Below, one piece after another: positions 37,273-49,844 of a DNA stretch of 64,000 bases. The position numbers and the translations under genes were made by a program. Location of the stretch: assembly GCA_021432605.1 (NCBI GenBank), contig MU271151.1, positions 186,001-250,000 on the forward strand, written 5' to 3'. The notes below the pieces were generated by a model that was given only the letters and a program-made list of their open reading frames with translations, searched no databases and had not been told where the DNA came from. Each line of letters starts with the position of its first letter. Position 1 is the stretch's first letter. Source of the DNA: Coniochaeta sp. PMI_546. Its lineage: Eukaryota > Ascomycota > Sordariomycetes > Coniochaetales > Coniochaetaceae.

Positions 37273-38234
37273 TGAGGTGTATTTTGTATCATAACAACCA
37301 ATTGCTAAAGTTTCGAGGGGCACTGCACATAGAGGGACGGACGTTGTCTTTCGTTTTGCGATGTGGGAATATTCACATTAACATTAGTGGACTGGTGTGC
37401 TGTTTACTATCTCTGGTTTGCTCTTTCTTATACACGCACGGTATAGCACATATATGATGGCATGCATGGTCTCCGTATCTCGCAGCTTCAGCGCCGTTAG
37501 TCTTCCTTTTTATTCTTCGCAGTAGTTGTGGTTTGAGTCAGTGGTGCGGCATCCGTCCCCCAAATCATAATACTATCATCACTTCCACCCTCGCCGTGAA
37601 CAGCATCTTATATTGAGAGCGATGGGCAATGTGTTGTTCGCAAAGACAAGACATGGAAGTGCATTGCTAGCAAAGATAGGACGTGGGTGTATCTGTGAAA
37701 ACATCGTCATATCCCATGTGGACAGGGTTTTACTCGTGTGTCTTGAACGTTGGGCGAACCCGCGGCTTTGCATATGGCTTTCTTGACTGTCTTGAGATAG
37801 ATACATTAGCTCTCCAACGACTGATGTTACCTTGGCTTGCTTTAAGACACCTCCTCTGACCCCTTCCTTACCTGTAACGACATTGCAGTAGGGTGGGTTT
37901 GAATGCAGACCGATGAGAAGAGTTGAACATTCTAGTCACGTGCTATGTAATCAGCCAGATGGCGGCTCCACTTATTATCCAAACATACCTAAGTGTATTA
38001 CCTTACCCTTTTGGGTGTAATTGTAGGGATATCCTTGCATGTCTTGACCGCAGCGATTCTCGCCGCGCCTTTTCCCCTGAATTTTAGGTACTTCAACTCT
38101 GCAGCCTGTGATAGGACTCCGAGCCTCCCGTCACGACTGACCTCAAACCTCCGACACAAGGCCCATTCCATTGTCTTGCGCTGCGACCACCACGACTCTA
38201 TATCTGAAGTCTACTTTTCCCCAGTAGACCGACC
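37273..38234. other. Intergenic, FKS1 3' UTR and LCB1 promoter
   Basis: Nearly 1 kb between two tandem plus-strand genes. Contains one weak AAGGTA/TACCTT-type stretch (about 37,985-38,010). No coding feature supported. Confidence 0.5.
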
Positions 38235-40053
38235 ATGGATCTCCAAGAGCTTCAAAATCAGTTTACCTTGTGGCGCGACGAAGCTACGTACGCTTTTCAA
38301 AAGGTGCCAGGCTCTGCCGTGCTCATCCGCTACGTCCGGTCCAGTTACCAGAATGATCCAGTCCGGTCCGCCCTCGAGCTGGTGCTTGTCATATTCGTCA
38401 TACACTATCTCTTCGCGCCATCTTATTCCACCAAGAAAAATGAGATCAAGTTGACCGAAGCTGTGAGCCCACGCCCGCGTATCAGGACGTTGTGTTCGTT
38501 GGTTATTGACAAGACCGGCGATAGGAAATCGATGAGCTGGTTGACGAGTGGGTTCCCGAGCCGCTGGTTGCGCCCCAGACGGCTCTTGAAGAGGCAGAGG
38601 CAGAGAGGCTGCCTGTCTTGCTCGGGTTCGTTCATTTTTTTTATTTTATTTTTTCTATTCTTTTTCTGGGCATTATCTTCTCATACTTTGCTCTGCCACC
38701 CACCACTTGACGATTGTCATTCTAACTGGTACCATGTGACAGGCCCACTGCCCCAAAGTCGAAACTAGTGAGCGGCAAGACTGTCACCAACTTGGCGTCT
38801 TACAATTTCTACAACCTGAATGCAAACGAGCAAATCAAGGAGAAAGCTATCCAGACGCTACGGACCTACGGCGTCGGTCCATGCGGACCGCCGCAGTTTT
38901 ACGGTACCCAGGACGTACACATCAAGACAGAGGCCGATATTTCCTCGTACCTCGGTACGGAAGGCTGCATAGTATATGCGCAGGCCTTCTCCACCATCTC
39001 CAGCGTCATCCCTTCGTTCTGCAAGAGGAGGGACGTGATCGTCGCCGACCAGGCCGTAAACTACTCGATCCTCAAGGGCCTCCAGGCTTCCCGTAGTACC
39101 GTGTACTGGTATAAACACGGTGATATGGAAGATCTGGAGCGCGTCATGAAGAAGGTAGTACAAGACCAGGCCGGGAAGCAGTTAACCAGAAGGTTCATCG
39201 TAACTGAGGGCTTGTTCGAGACGACGGGGGACTGCAACGACCTCCCCAAACTCATCGAGCTGAAAGAGAAATACAAGTTCCGTCTCATCCTGGACGAGAC
39301 TTGGTCGTTCGGTGTGCTCGGCCGCACCGGTCGGGGTTTGACGGAAGCCCAGAATGTGGATTCGTCTCAGGTCGACATGATCGTCGGGTCCCTGGCCGGC
39401 CCGTTGTGTGCGGGAGGGGGCTTCTGCGCCGGAGCCAAGGATGTGGTTGAACACCAGCGCATTACCGCGGCCTCTTACACCTTCTCGGCTGCCTTGCCTG
39501 CAATGATGGCCGTCACTGCCAGCGAGACGCTGAACGTGCTCCCGTCCAATCCCGAGATTCTTCAGCAATGCCGCGAGAATATCAAGGCAATGAAGGCTCA
39601 GCTGGATCCTCGGAGTGACTGGGTAACGTGTACGAGTGCTCCGGATAATCCCATAATGATGCTTGTCATCAAGCCGGAGGTTGTCAAGTCCCGTAGACTC
39701 ACGATTCAAGATCAGGAGCGGATTCTGCAGGAGTGTGTCGACGAGGTTCGTTGGTCTTGGTTCACTCCACTATCTAGAGACTTGCTGTCTACTTACAAAT
39801 GTGTACTAATCACGTCACCCACCAGGCACTTGCAAACGGAGTATTGATAACGCGTTTGAAGAGTCGGCCTATCATGGACGACATTGGTATCAGGGACAAG
39901 ACGTGGATACTTCAACCGGCGTTGAAGGTTTGCGTGACATCAGGCTTGTCCAAAAAGGAGACGGAGAAGGCGGGTACGACGATTCGGCACGCGATTACCA
40001 AAGTAATGACCCGCAAGACGAACAGCAAACTTGCTGTGCCGGCGGCCGCCTGA
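38235..40053 (+). CDS. lcb1: Serine palmitoyltransferase subunit 1 (LCB1)
   Basis: Exons 38235..38462, 38525..38625, 38743..39745 and 39826..40053 give 519 residues. With LCB2 this ER-membrane protein forms the enzyme that condenses serine with palmitoyl-CoA, the first step of sphingolipid synthesis. An N-terminal membrane helix (ALELVLVIFVIHYLF) is followed by the aminotransferase-like core: TNLASYNFYNLN, then TYGVGPCGPPQFYGTQDVH, with the conserved cysteine (C133 in human SPTLC1). LDETWSFGVLGRTGRGLTE and DMIVGSLAGPLCAGGGFCAG follow. The last motif sits where LCB2 has its PLP-binding lysine; as expected for LCB1, no lysine is present. The second exon encodes the acidic linker EIDELVDEWVPEPLV. 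It lies directly downstream of FKS1 on the same strand. Confidence 0.95.
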
Positions 40054-41110
40054 CAACGGTCACATAGCAAGCCTTGTACAGTTGCTCATTTTTGTCTTCT
40101 GAATGGCGCTTCGAAAATCAGCTGGCAGCAGCAGGATTCTTAGCGATTAGACATGGTTGTCGCTGTGGTTCGGGTCCGTTGTGCATACTCACACACATCG
40201 TGTAACTCCACAAAGTTGCTCTGCCACGGGCGAGCTGCCTTTCGCTCTCGCTTGGTTTGACACCGGCGTCAAGATAGGCCTCTTGATACTTAATACTTAA
40301 TACGTGCCCAGTATTGGTCACAGCATCTAGGAGCCACAAGTATGGGAAGCGAGTACGTGCTTGTCTGGTCTCATGGACTCCAGACGGGCGCTTGGTTCCC
40401 CATTCCACCCTACCCCTTCTCCGGAGGAGAAACTGTTGGACACCATGAGCTGCTTCCGGTTGTTGCTTCCCTTCGCGCATCGGTCATTTTTTTAAAGGGT
40501 CCATTGAGTTCTCTTGGATGCTGCTAGTATAGACTTGCCATTCGCTACTAGCTCAGTCAAACATTACCCAGCAGTCATGAAACAAAGCAGGCTCTGAGTG
40601 GGCCATGATGTCAGGCGGTGCCATGCCGTCTTTAGGAGCGCACGTCGCGACCTCCCAGGACAGCAATCGAATCTGGATACGGCTGGTTCTTGCGCTACGT
40701 TGGCCACTTCCTCCAAAGCGAGCCTGGCCCAGTATTCCTAAATTAGGTAGTAGGTAGAGGTAGGCTTCCTAATTTTGCAGTACTCTTCAACTGTCTCAGT
40801 GCGTGTCTAGATACTTCTTCCCCCTGCCTCTTTACCTCACACAATCTTCCCAACCTTGATCGGTTTAGCAACCCTACTCTGGAGGAACAAACAGCCTAGA
40901 ACCCTGAAGAAAAACATTGATTCAGTCAGTATCTTGCTCATATCTTGGCGTGGGGTTGTTTCGTGGAGCCTCAGTGTTATTCAGCGTTGTGGGTGACTTC
41001 TCTACGTGACGTCTCGCTGACACCTATCACGTACTCAAGTCTGTCTCTCTGAACAGGAGTTCCAGTTTCTTGGCGGCTACATTCCCTATGGGACGAGCTC
41101 TCGATCAACA
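40054..41110. other. Intergenic, LCB1 3' end and GH17 promoter
   Basis: About 1 kb with short frames only. A GTAGGTAGAGGTAGG stretch occurs near 40,748. C/T-rich sequence near 40,800-40,860 probably lies close to the GH17 transcription start. Confidence 0.5.
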
Positions 41111-42421
41111 ATGAGACTTGCAATGCCTGTGTTTGTCATTTCGTCGCTGCTAGACATGGCTGCATCACACCCGCCCGGTAAGTTTAATTCTCGCCTTTGG
41201 TGACGGCGAGCTCGCTGACGTTGACATTAGACAGGCCATCGTCACCCTCAGATGAGATATCACCACCTGCAGACTGCTGTTGAGAGAAGGGACAACATCG
41301 CAGCCGTGGTCAGCGGCATCCCCTCGCCAACCGAGATACTCGAGGTCGTCGTATTCGTTGATAAGAGCGGGCAGCCTGCTCGGACAGCTACGCATGTGAT
41401 CATCCTCGTACCCTCGACAATGACCCGTATTCAACCAAGCAGCATCCTGGCAATGCCTTCAATGCTTTCCAGCGCAGACGTAGCAGCGTCTATCGGCCCA
41501 CAATCAACGTCGCCTGTAGATGTCATCCCAAACCAAGTCCCGGATCTCAGCACAGGAGCATCTACCGAGGGGGGGCTTCAAGTCGAGCCAACTGGAGTTG
41601 AGGGCGGAGGCTCGACTGCAGATGCAGCTGGCCTACCAGGAGTTGCATACTCGCAATACAATGTCTACGGAACCTGCAAGAGAGTGGGCCGTGTCTATTC
41701 CGACTTTTATAACATTGCAACTCAATACAGGCTTGTGAGAATCTACGGTGAGGACTGTGGTCGGGTCGGCACCATTGTCTCGGCTGCCAAGTCGACCGGC
41801 CTAAAGCTCTTCTTAGGAATATTCAACCTGGACAGCTTGGTACAGCAGACTGTAGAACTCGTTAACGCAGTCTATGACCATGGGGATTGGTCTATTGTTG
41901 ATACTGTCAGTGTTGGTAACGAACTCGTCAACAACGGCCAGGCCACTGCCCACCAGGTAATCAACGCTGTGGCCGCCACTCGCCAGTTGCTACGGAGCGC
42001 CGGTTTTAATGGTCCCGTGGTGACGGTTGAAACATTCATCGCTGTTCTCCGAAATCCCTGGCTCTGCGACCACTCGGATTACTGCGCCATAAACATACAT
42101 CCATTCTTTGATCCCAATACTCCAGCCACATTGGCCGGTGATTTTGTCTACAGGCAGGTGGCTGCGGTACGAAACGTTCTCAAGAATGCGAACCAGCGGA
42201 TCGTCGTAACCGAAACAGGCTGGCCGTGGCAGGGTTGTCCGAATGGCAACGCTGTTCCTGGCAAGGACAACCAGAAAGCAGCCATCACCTCGATCAAGAG
42301 GGTTTTTGGGCCTGGACATTCTGGTAACCTCATACTGTTCTCTGCCTTCAACGATATGTGGAAGAAGGCAGAACCCAGTACATTCTACGCGGAACAGTAT
42401 TGGGGTATCAGTCAGTTCTGA
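41111..42421 (+). CDS. GH17 cell-wall beta-1,3-glucanase/transglucosidase
   Basis: Exons 41111..41177 and 41235..42421 give 417 residues. The first exon supplies a short signal peptide (MRLAMPVFVISSLLDMAAS) and joins in frame as HPPGHRHPQ. Residues about 30-150 are a Ser/Thr/Pro-rich, unstructured linker. The GH17 barrel starts near 155 (YSQYNVYGTCKRVGRVYSDF) and continues VRIYGEDCGRV and LGIFNLDSL. The presumed acid/base is E252 in SVGNELVNNG and the nucleophile is E349 in IVVTETGWPWQG. The barrel ends YWGISQF at the stop, with no GPI anchor signal. Closest in layout are yeast Scw4/Scw10/Scw11-type wall proteins, which remodel the glucan that FKS1 makes. It is tandem with LCB1 and converges on the OPT gene. 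Confidence 0.9.
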
Positions 42422-43017
42422 TGGATCTCGCCAGAGCCAGGCCGGGCGACATACCTGGGTAGTAGCCATAGCATGTTGCCTGTTATCTCTCGTGCATAAC
42501 ATCCTCCCAAGCTCCCATTGTGGGCCGTCGATGCTCCATGTTAGTGTAAAGAAGGTCTGCCATTCTTGGTTCGAGATTCTAGTATTCGTTGCAACTTGCG
42601 GTGGTGTGGTTGCTCGTGATGATCAACGTGAAGAATATGGCATTTGCTCTAAGCAGGACCCTGGTAGCGCTTTGACACGACCACCGGACAATCACCCAGG
42701 AAGCTGTCATCCTATCTTGTGACATGGCGTTCCAGCCACGACGAAGCCTTTCTGGCTTGAAAGTATCTTGCTTGGTAGAATATCAATTGTGTGAGCATCA
42801 ATCATGGCAGAAAGTCGGTCAAATACAGGCCAGCTTCCGTTGACCCGCCCTATCATGTCTTGCTGGGAACTGCAACTAAATACCTCAGCTCGCATTCATC
42901 CAATAGTACCCGTCCCATCTTGTGTCGCTCAAAATAGCAAGAGCATGGGGCCCAGTATCACCACCATAGAATTGGACACTTGCACCATGGCAGTAGAGAA
43001 CAATCGGTAGCCATCAG
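42422..43017. other. Convergent 3' region, GH17 / OPT
   Basis: About 600 bases holding the two 3' UTRs. No other feature seen. Confidence 0.5.
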
Positions 43018-45608
43018 TCAGTTCAAAGCGTTTGGGGGCAAGTCCGGCGGGGGAAAGCAACGGTCGACATAACCGCTCACCTACGTGATACCTCGTGTTA
43101 GACCTGACGGTTCACAGCCGTAATGCATGGCGAACAACCGAAAAGAGACCCGGTTGCGGAGGGAAAGAAAGGGGTAGAAAGGGCAAGTACTCACGTCATT
43201 ACCCCACCAGAAGGGCATTGTAGCACTGGGAAGGTTGATAGCAAACATAAGGACGGTCTGGCAGACCTGAGTGCCACAATCCAGGCCAACGCCAAGCAAG
43301 TAATTGTACTTGCGAAACCAGACCGGGTGATACCGCAGGACGTAACCCATGAAGACGAAAGCCAGGATGCCAGAGGTCATCAAGTTGGCCGTCTGGTATA
43401 CTGGAAAGAGTGTGGCGCCGTACATGATAACAACAGGATTGCACCTGGTCTCCAAGTTCCATTGCGGCTTGAAGCGGTGAACCATGTACACGAGGATCAC
43501 CAGGGCTGGGCCGACGAGAAAAGCGTAATAGATCCAGTTGTAATCCGACTGGGGCGAGAAAATGACCCTGGGGCCTAACACTCCCCACAACACCGAGAGG
43601 GAGTAGTAGTTCCTCGTCTTGAGCGCAAGCCAGGCGTTAGATTCAACCGCTCCTGTCAGGACGTCGGCGCCGATCCGGTCGATAACCAAACGCATAATGC
43701 CATAGTTCACAAAAGGTCCCAGCAGTGTGCCGTATACTTGTGCCCAGAACATCTCTTTTTCGGGTATCTTCATGTAAAAGCCAAACTTGTAATCGGATAT
43801 CAAGTTCAGGTTTTGTTCAAGAATCTGGCGACCAAACGTCATGCTGGCCAAGACCGCGCTGGGGTTGCCGGGGAACATGCCGCCGGCCATAAGCTCGGAC
43901 AAGAAGGCCATACCGACCTGCATGTTCGCCACACCCCACAGGATGCCATTCGGAAAGGTACTACAGATAGAGACGATGCAGACGACGATGAACCCCCACC
44001 AAGGCAGCCCAATCTCGGCTCCATACAGACATCCCAGAGATAGGGCCATGCACACCGCCAGGAGGGATAGATACCACCAGTGAGGCACGCGTTGTGTCCG
44101 GCTCATGAGTTTGAGGTATGGGTCGTCGTAATCACTCCGGCGACCCTTCCAGGCCTCGACCAGGGCGATATAGGAGTCTCTTCCGTACCACAGCGCTGAC
44201 CAGACCAGGGCGCCGGCAGAGGCAGCAAAGCCCCAAAAAAAGTACATGGCGTACGAGACGGACCAGTGTGGTAGAGAGTACGCGTCCATCGCTGTCTGGT
44301 TGAGTGTCCATTGAGGGGTGAGGATGGAGGAGGTCTTGTACTTAGCCCCAGAAATGTCAAACGTGCCTGACGACATTGGTGGATAATTTTGGGCCTTGAG
44401 CGTGTTGGTGAAGTACATGATGGGGTAGATCATCCAGCAGGCAATGATGGCGCCCCCAATCTGCGAGGCATTGGCCCAAAGCGGAGTATACAGAGGCTGC
44501 CAAAACGTAGCGTAGTTCCAGTCGAGAGTGACGTCTAGTAGACCAAAGCCGTAGTAACCAGACCCAAGGACATAACCGATCCACTTGCCGTGGGCCATGT
44601 AGCATAGCAGAGGTAACGACGACAGCAATGGAAAAACGAAACCAGGAAACCACTGCCACACAAAGGTGGCAGTGGCAACATAGGCGAAGAACCTAAGCGA
44701 GTTTTTTGTAACGGATGGGTTCCTGTGCATGGCGTTGAACAGCGCAACGTTGGGAAGGACCCCGGGATAGTAGATCTTTGGCGGTCTAACTAAGATATCT
44801 CGGAAGATTCCCGCGAAACCGTAACCGATCATCTGCGTCGTCAGCAGGAAAAGAATTCCCCAGCCGGGGTCCAGCTTTCTGTCGTAGTACAGTTCCAGGG
44901 CCGAAAGGGGACCAAGACCATACGCCGTGTAGCACTACTTGGCCCACCAGTCAGTCGGTCTCGGCAGCTTAGAGGTACAGACAATACACAAGGGACTTAC
45001 ACTGCCCCAGTAAGCTACAACAATCAAGGCGTGCTCTTTGGCGTTCCAAGGGCCTGGGTTGAGGTTGAACGAGCGCCCCAGAACCGTAACTTTCCGGTTA
45101 GGAACCCATTTAGCAAGTCGATCGCCCATTCCCCAGGAAAGCAGCTGGACGGCATAGCTAGTCAGGGTGTTCACATAAGGCTTGAAGTAGTAAATCGTTG
45201 ACACTGTGCAGCCGGCAACAACCCAAAAGGTGGAAAGCAGCCAGAAGCGGAATGTTAAAATGGGCTCACTACGTGGCTCTGCGTCAGCGATTACGGCCAA
45301 ATAACACACGTCAAGAGATCTGGGCCCTCTTACCTAAAGTCATTGTGCAGGTCCACCGTCTTAGCCACGAGAGGAATTGGATAGTCCCTAAGACGTGGGT
45401 CGATGTATTCATCGTCGTCCTCCGGGACATAGACCTTGGTAGCGTCGTCATAGTCTGAATCGCCCGCTCTCTGCAAAGTTTGATCGACATCGAGACCTTT
45501 CTCATCCACGTCTAACACCTTCTCTTCGGCCCCTTCATTATGCTTCGGAGCAGGAGTGATATCTGTGATGGTGACGCCTTCCGGCGCACCGTCAGGTACG
45601 ACGGCCAT
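43018..45608 (-). CDS. OPT family oligopeptide transporter
   Basis: Exons 45608..45334, 45268..45001, 44934..43195 and 43080..43018 give 781 residues. Proton-coupled importers of the OPT family take up tetra- and pentapeptides, some also metal-peptide complexes. An acidic N-terminal ~95 residues precede the membrane core. Family signatures include LTFRFWLLSTFWVVAG, NPGPWNAKEHALI, GLGPLSALELYYDRKLDPG and FRDILVRPPKIYYPGVLPNVALFNAMH. Later come GGMFPGNPSAVLASMTFG, YMKIPEKEMFWAQ, and FWWGND, the last followed by the short final exon (VDRCFPPPDLPPNALN). The exon-2 acceptor chosen (CACGTAG) avoids an in-frame stop. Continuous reading past 43,195 instead runs into an unrelated tail, so the last intron is well supported. 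It is the last gene before the AT-rich island. Confidence 0.93.
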
Positions 45609-47089
45609 GTCTGGATAGATACTGTGTGTGGCTATAAGACGATATGTCGCATGGGACGAGCACTCAGAGGTTATTGGGGGCAATAAACCATCCACTGGTC
45701 GCAGAGCATCTAGTTCCTCGGGACTCCAGGTCGTGCCAATCCAGAGTTTGAACAAGAACCAGCTAGCAAGACTCAATCCATCCTATAACCAGAAGTCAAG
45801 CTCTGGAGAGACAGACTCGGACTGGTTTGTATTCTTAATGCCAGCCGCCGGCCACAAAGAGGGAAGGCGGGTACTAGTGGCGCCAGCGCTGATCCCCCCT
45901 CCGGATGCCACCTGACTGACACGGCAATCCGCTCGCCAACCTTATCTCGAGGGAGTTGTTTCCCGTTTTACTTCAATCCAACCTGAACTGCCTATTTGAG
46001 TACAGTGTTAGAGACGTGTAGCACAACCCATTCCTGGCCCGACCTTGTCATCCGTGAATATCCTATAAGCGCTTGCCTATGGTTACTTGGTACTGGGTCC
46101 GGCAGATACGCCATCCGAGAGACACAATCTATCCAACGACGGACGGCGGCGTGTGAGCCCCGCGACTGCCCGCGGGTAAACAGAGTGACTTATCAGGCAA
46201 TATGTCACATATTCGCCAGCCATATGGCGGTCGGCGGCACGCTGTGTATTGAAGTCGACTTTTCTGCTGCGGTGCGAACTCTTTCCTTCGGCGCCTACCC
46301 CGAATGGTTAACACCGTCTGCTTGTTTAGTTAGCTCATGCACCTCACACAAGGGGCGGCGGATCCGGCAGGCTACCACGAACGCAGAGACCGGGAGGGCC
46401 TGAAAGTCAAATCATGGCCACTGAAGCTCACATGAGAGCGAGCAAGGACGCGCGCTTTCCACATAACCATTGGTCGACAGTTGAGACCTGTCCATGCGCA
46501 ACTCTCGACTCTCTCTCAGAAGAATTCACCAGCATGCCCTCGGACTTCATATTGAGACCTCCCCAAAGGCACTTATCCGAGTGGGCCGCAGAAGACAGTG
46601 TTGCTGAAGACAGTCTTTTTTTAATCGTGTTGGTTGTGTTGGCCATTGCAACTTTGCCAGGGGCGGGGGGTTATTGGCCCAATGCAGAAGGTCGCGAAAC
46701 GTGCCTCGCCCCTTGCCCCAAACAGGACAGCTTCACTGGACGCATACAAAGTCAGTCGCGCGAAAGATAGAAGTATAGCAATCCGGAGATAGATTGAGGA
46801 ATGCGACCCGCCGAAGGCGGCATCAACTCACTATCACCGCGTTTTCCAGATAATTAATAGTTTCGAGGTACATGAGATAGTGCAGATGGAAGATAAGGCT
46901 AGCATCATCGAAAATCGATCTAGCTAGGATGGGAAGAGCTGCATTTAACCATATAGTCTGTTAAGAAGAGTCTCGAAAGCGACATCAAGTAAGTGTCCCA
47001 GCCACACTTCGGGGTGTTCTACCCCACCACCTATAGACCTAGGTACCACCTACTAACCTATAGGCTATACCTAATCAAATCTACCATAC
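45609..47089. promoter_or_regulatory. OPT promoter region and edge of the gene-rich domain
   Basis: About 1.5 kb upstream of the OPT gene with normal base composition. The open frames at 45,996-46,403 and 46,414-46,770 have no recognisable motif or splice partner. The sequence changes to AT-rich, CpA-poor DNA within roughly 100 bases around 47,090. Confidence 0.5.
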
Positions 47090-47164
47090 GAAAGAATATA
47101 CAAAGTGGTCTAAAAATATTAAATATAATTTTACCTCTAGTATTATACTTACTTATTATATTAA

Positions 47165-47524
47165 TATAAATAATATATATTATTATTATTATTACTAGTA
47201 AACGGTAACTAAGACTATATTATATACTTTTACTTATTCCGAAAAAAAACCGTATTCTAAACAAAACCGTTTCGAATCGGGTAAAAACCTCTAACGCCTA
47301 TTTAAATCTAACTATTTATCGTCGAATACCTAATTTAGGATCTTCCCCCGATTTATAATAAGTAGGGAATTAGGTCCTTCGGTTTCGCCCCGCCCCCGGT
47401 CCGGCTACTTCCCAAGGGCGTTTAATTATCTCCGTTACGACGTTATCTTTATTTCGTCTTATTTACGTTTGATAGTCTTTTTTATTTCGCGTCCTTTATT
47501 TTCCTTCGTATCGTTATCGTTTTA
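47165..47524. repeat. Direct terminal repeat, left copy
   Basis: Matches 49,845-50,204 over shared landmarks AACGGTA, AACCGTTTCGAAT, GATTTATAATAA, GGTCCGG and ATCGTTATCGTTT. Most differences are transitions. This copy keeps more G and C (for example CCCCGCCCCCGGTCCGG). Confidence 0.65.
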
Positions 47525-49844
47525 TCTTTCTAACTTTTTGCTATCTTTTTTTTATCGGGTCGATTTTTAATCGGTATTAACCCGTATTCGCCCGGTTTTT
47601 AAAAGAAATATATTAACCGGTATTTATCGTACCGGTTTCGTACCGATTTCCTTTTTTCGTTCCGGTTTCGTACCGGTTTCTTTTTATCGCCCCGGTTTCG
47701 TACCGACTTTTTACTTTCGTTTTTTTTTCGTACCTTTTTCGCGTTAGAAAACGTATTAGATCGCGTTAAAATATATATCTTCCCGGGTAACCCGTATTTA
47801 TTTAATTATTTAATCTAAACTTTCGTAATTTTTTCTTTCCTTTCTTTTTTACTAATTAATTTTATTCGTATATATACTTTCTTTTTCTTACGTTTTTATA
47901 TAGTTTTAAACTTTATACGCGTTTATAAGTTAAATATTTATATTCTTTTAATTCCGCGTTTTAATTTAATACGTAATTTATTTACTTTTCTTCGCGTTTT
48001 TATTACGTAATTTTTAAAGCTATATTATATAATTTCGGTTTATAATTTCGGCTCGTTTTCGCCCGGATTTTCAATTAAATCGCGGGCCGGTCCCGCCGAT
48101 TACTTTATTTATACTTTCCGTCTTAGTTTTTACTAGAGTTTACCGAAGTTATCCCGATTTCGTTTCGATTATTTATTAACTTTTTCTTTTCTAATAATTC
48201 CCCGTTTTCGTATTTTTATCGTTACGGTTTTATTAAAAATCGTATTCGTTTCGTTATAAAATCGTAACTTTTTATATAATTTCTATTAGTAGGTTTATAT
48301 TTCGTTATCGCCGCGTTATTATATTAATTTTTTTTCCTTTTAATATTTCTTATATCGAGTTTATCCCGATATTTTAACGGCCTTTATTTACCTTATATTA
48401 AAAACGGTTTTGAATATATTTAAAACCCTAATACGTCGGTACGTTTTTAGAACGTTTTCGTTCGATTTCTTACTAATTCGTTTTAGGTTCGACTTTTTTT
48501 CGTTACGACCGTTATACGTTTATTAAAATAAAATATTCGATCGTTATATATAATACGGTAAATTTTCTTTTTATTCGGCCTCGTTCCGATTTCGTTTAAT
48601 TTTCGTAAGTCTTTAACGATAAAAATTATTTTTCGTTACGTAATTGGTTCTTTTTCGTTATTTAAACGATCTAGATAATTAAAAAATACGTCGATCCGTC
48701 CGTAACGTTTTTCGTTCCGATTTTATATTAATTACGGTTTTAATTTAATAATACGTATTTCGTTATATATACGTAAGTTATTCGTTCCGGTAAGATAATT
48801 CGTAATTCCGTTACCAATCCGTCTTTTTTTCTTAATCATAGTTTTATCGTTCCGGTTTCGTTTCCCGTTCCGGTTATAAACGATCTTACCGTTTTTCGTA
48901 ACGATATCGTTTTATTTCGTAACGTTATCGAAACAAACGTTACGTAAACTAATATTATTCGTATCGGTTTCGCCCAGTTTCGTAATCTTATCGACGCGAA
49001 TATTATATAAACTATTATTATTCGTATTAATATTACCAAATTTTATATCGAATTCGATTATTATATCGTTTATATCCGTACCGATACCGAAACGATTCGT
49101 ATTTAGTTCGATATTTTAATAAATCGGTCGTATCCCGTTTTTATCGTCTCGGCCTCGTTCTGATTATTAATTCCCGTTAACGTAACGATTTCGTTTATTT
49201 AAAAATAACTTTCGGTATTATTCGTATCGATATCGATCGTTTATTAAAAAATATCGCAGCGGCTTTTACTAATATTATTACGAAAAAGCCCGCTTTTAAA
49301 AAAACGAAATAATTTCATATAATAATCAAATTAGGTTCGTTTTAATATCGGTTCCTTTTCGGTTAAACTTTTTTACGACTTTATAAATCTCTAATAAAAA
49401 CGGTTAACCGTATCGTTATTTTTTCCCTTTTATTTCGATATCGTATTTCTTTCGTATTATTTATCTTCTTTCGTCTTCGTAGTTTCAGTTTTATATCCTT
49501 TTTTATTAGGATTGGAATAAATTTAAATCGTATTCGTACTATCTTCGTTATAAAATCTTACGGTATCCGTCCGTTTTCGATCCGTCGCCTTTACGTTCTT
49601 ATTCCCCCATCTTCTTCCCTTTCGCGTTTCCGTCGGCCTTTTTCGGCTTAAGTTTCTAATAACCTTTTAATAAGGTCGTAATATTAGATCCTTTTTATAT
49701 AAATAATATATATATAATATAAAAATAAAAGGAATACTTTTTATAAATTAAAAAGTAGTTTTATTTATTAATATTATAAATATTATTAATATAAATTTAA
49801 TTATTATTATAATATAAAGGTTAAACGTTAGAAAATTATAACAA

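Noticed and set aside
42565-42590. B-box-like GGTTCGAGATTC
   Set aside because: The flanking bases do not pair into a T stem and no A box precedes it.
45996-46770. Two plus-strand frames of 135 and 118 codons upstream of the OPT gene
   Set aside because: No motif, no splice partner, and composition like other non-coding frames here.
48836-49039. 67-codon minus-strand frame in the AT-rich island
   Set aside because: Its RI/II-rich repeats come from RIP-mutated simple units; no transposase or polymerase motif.
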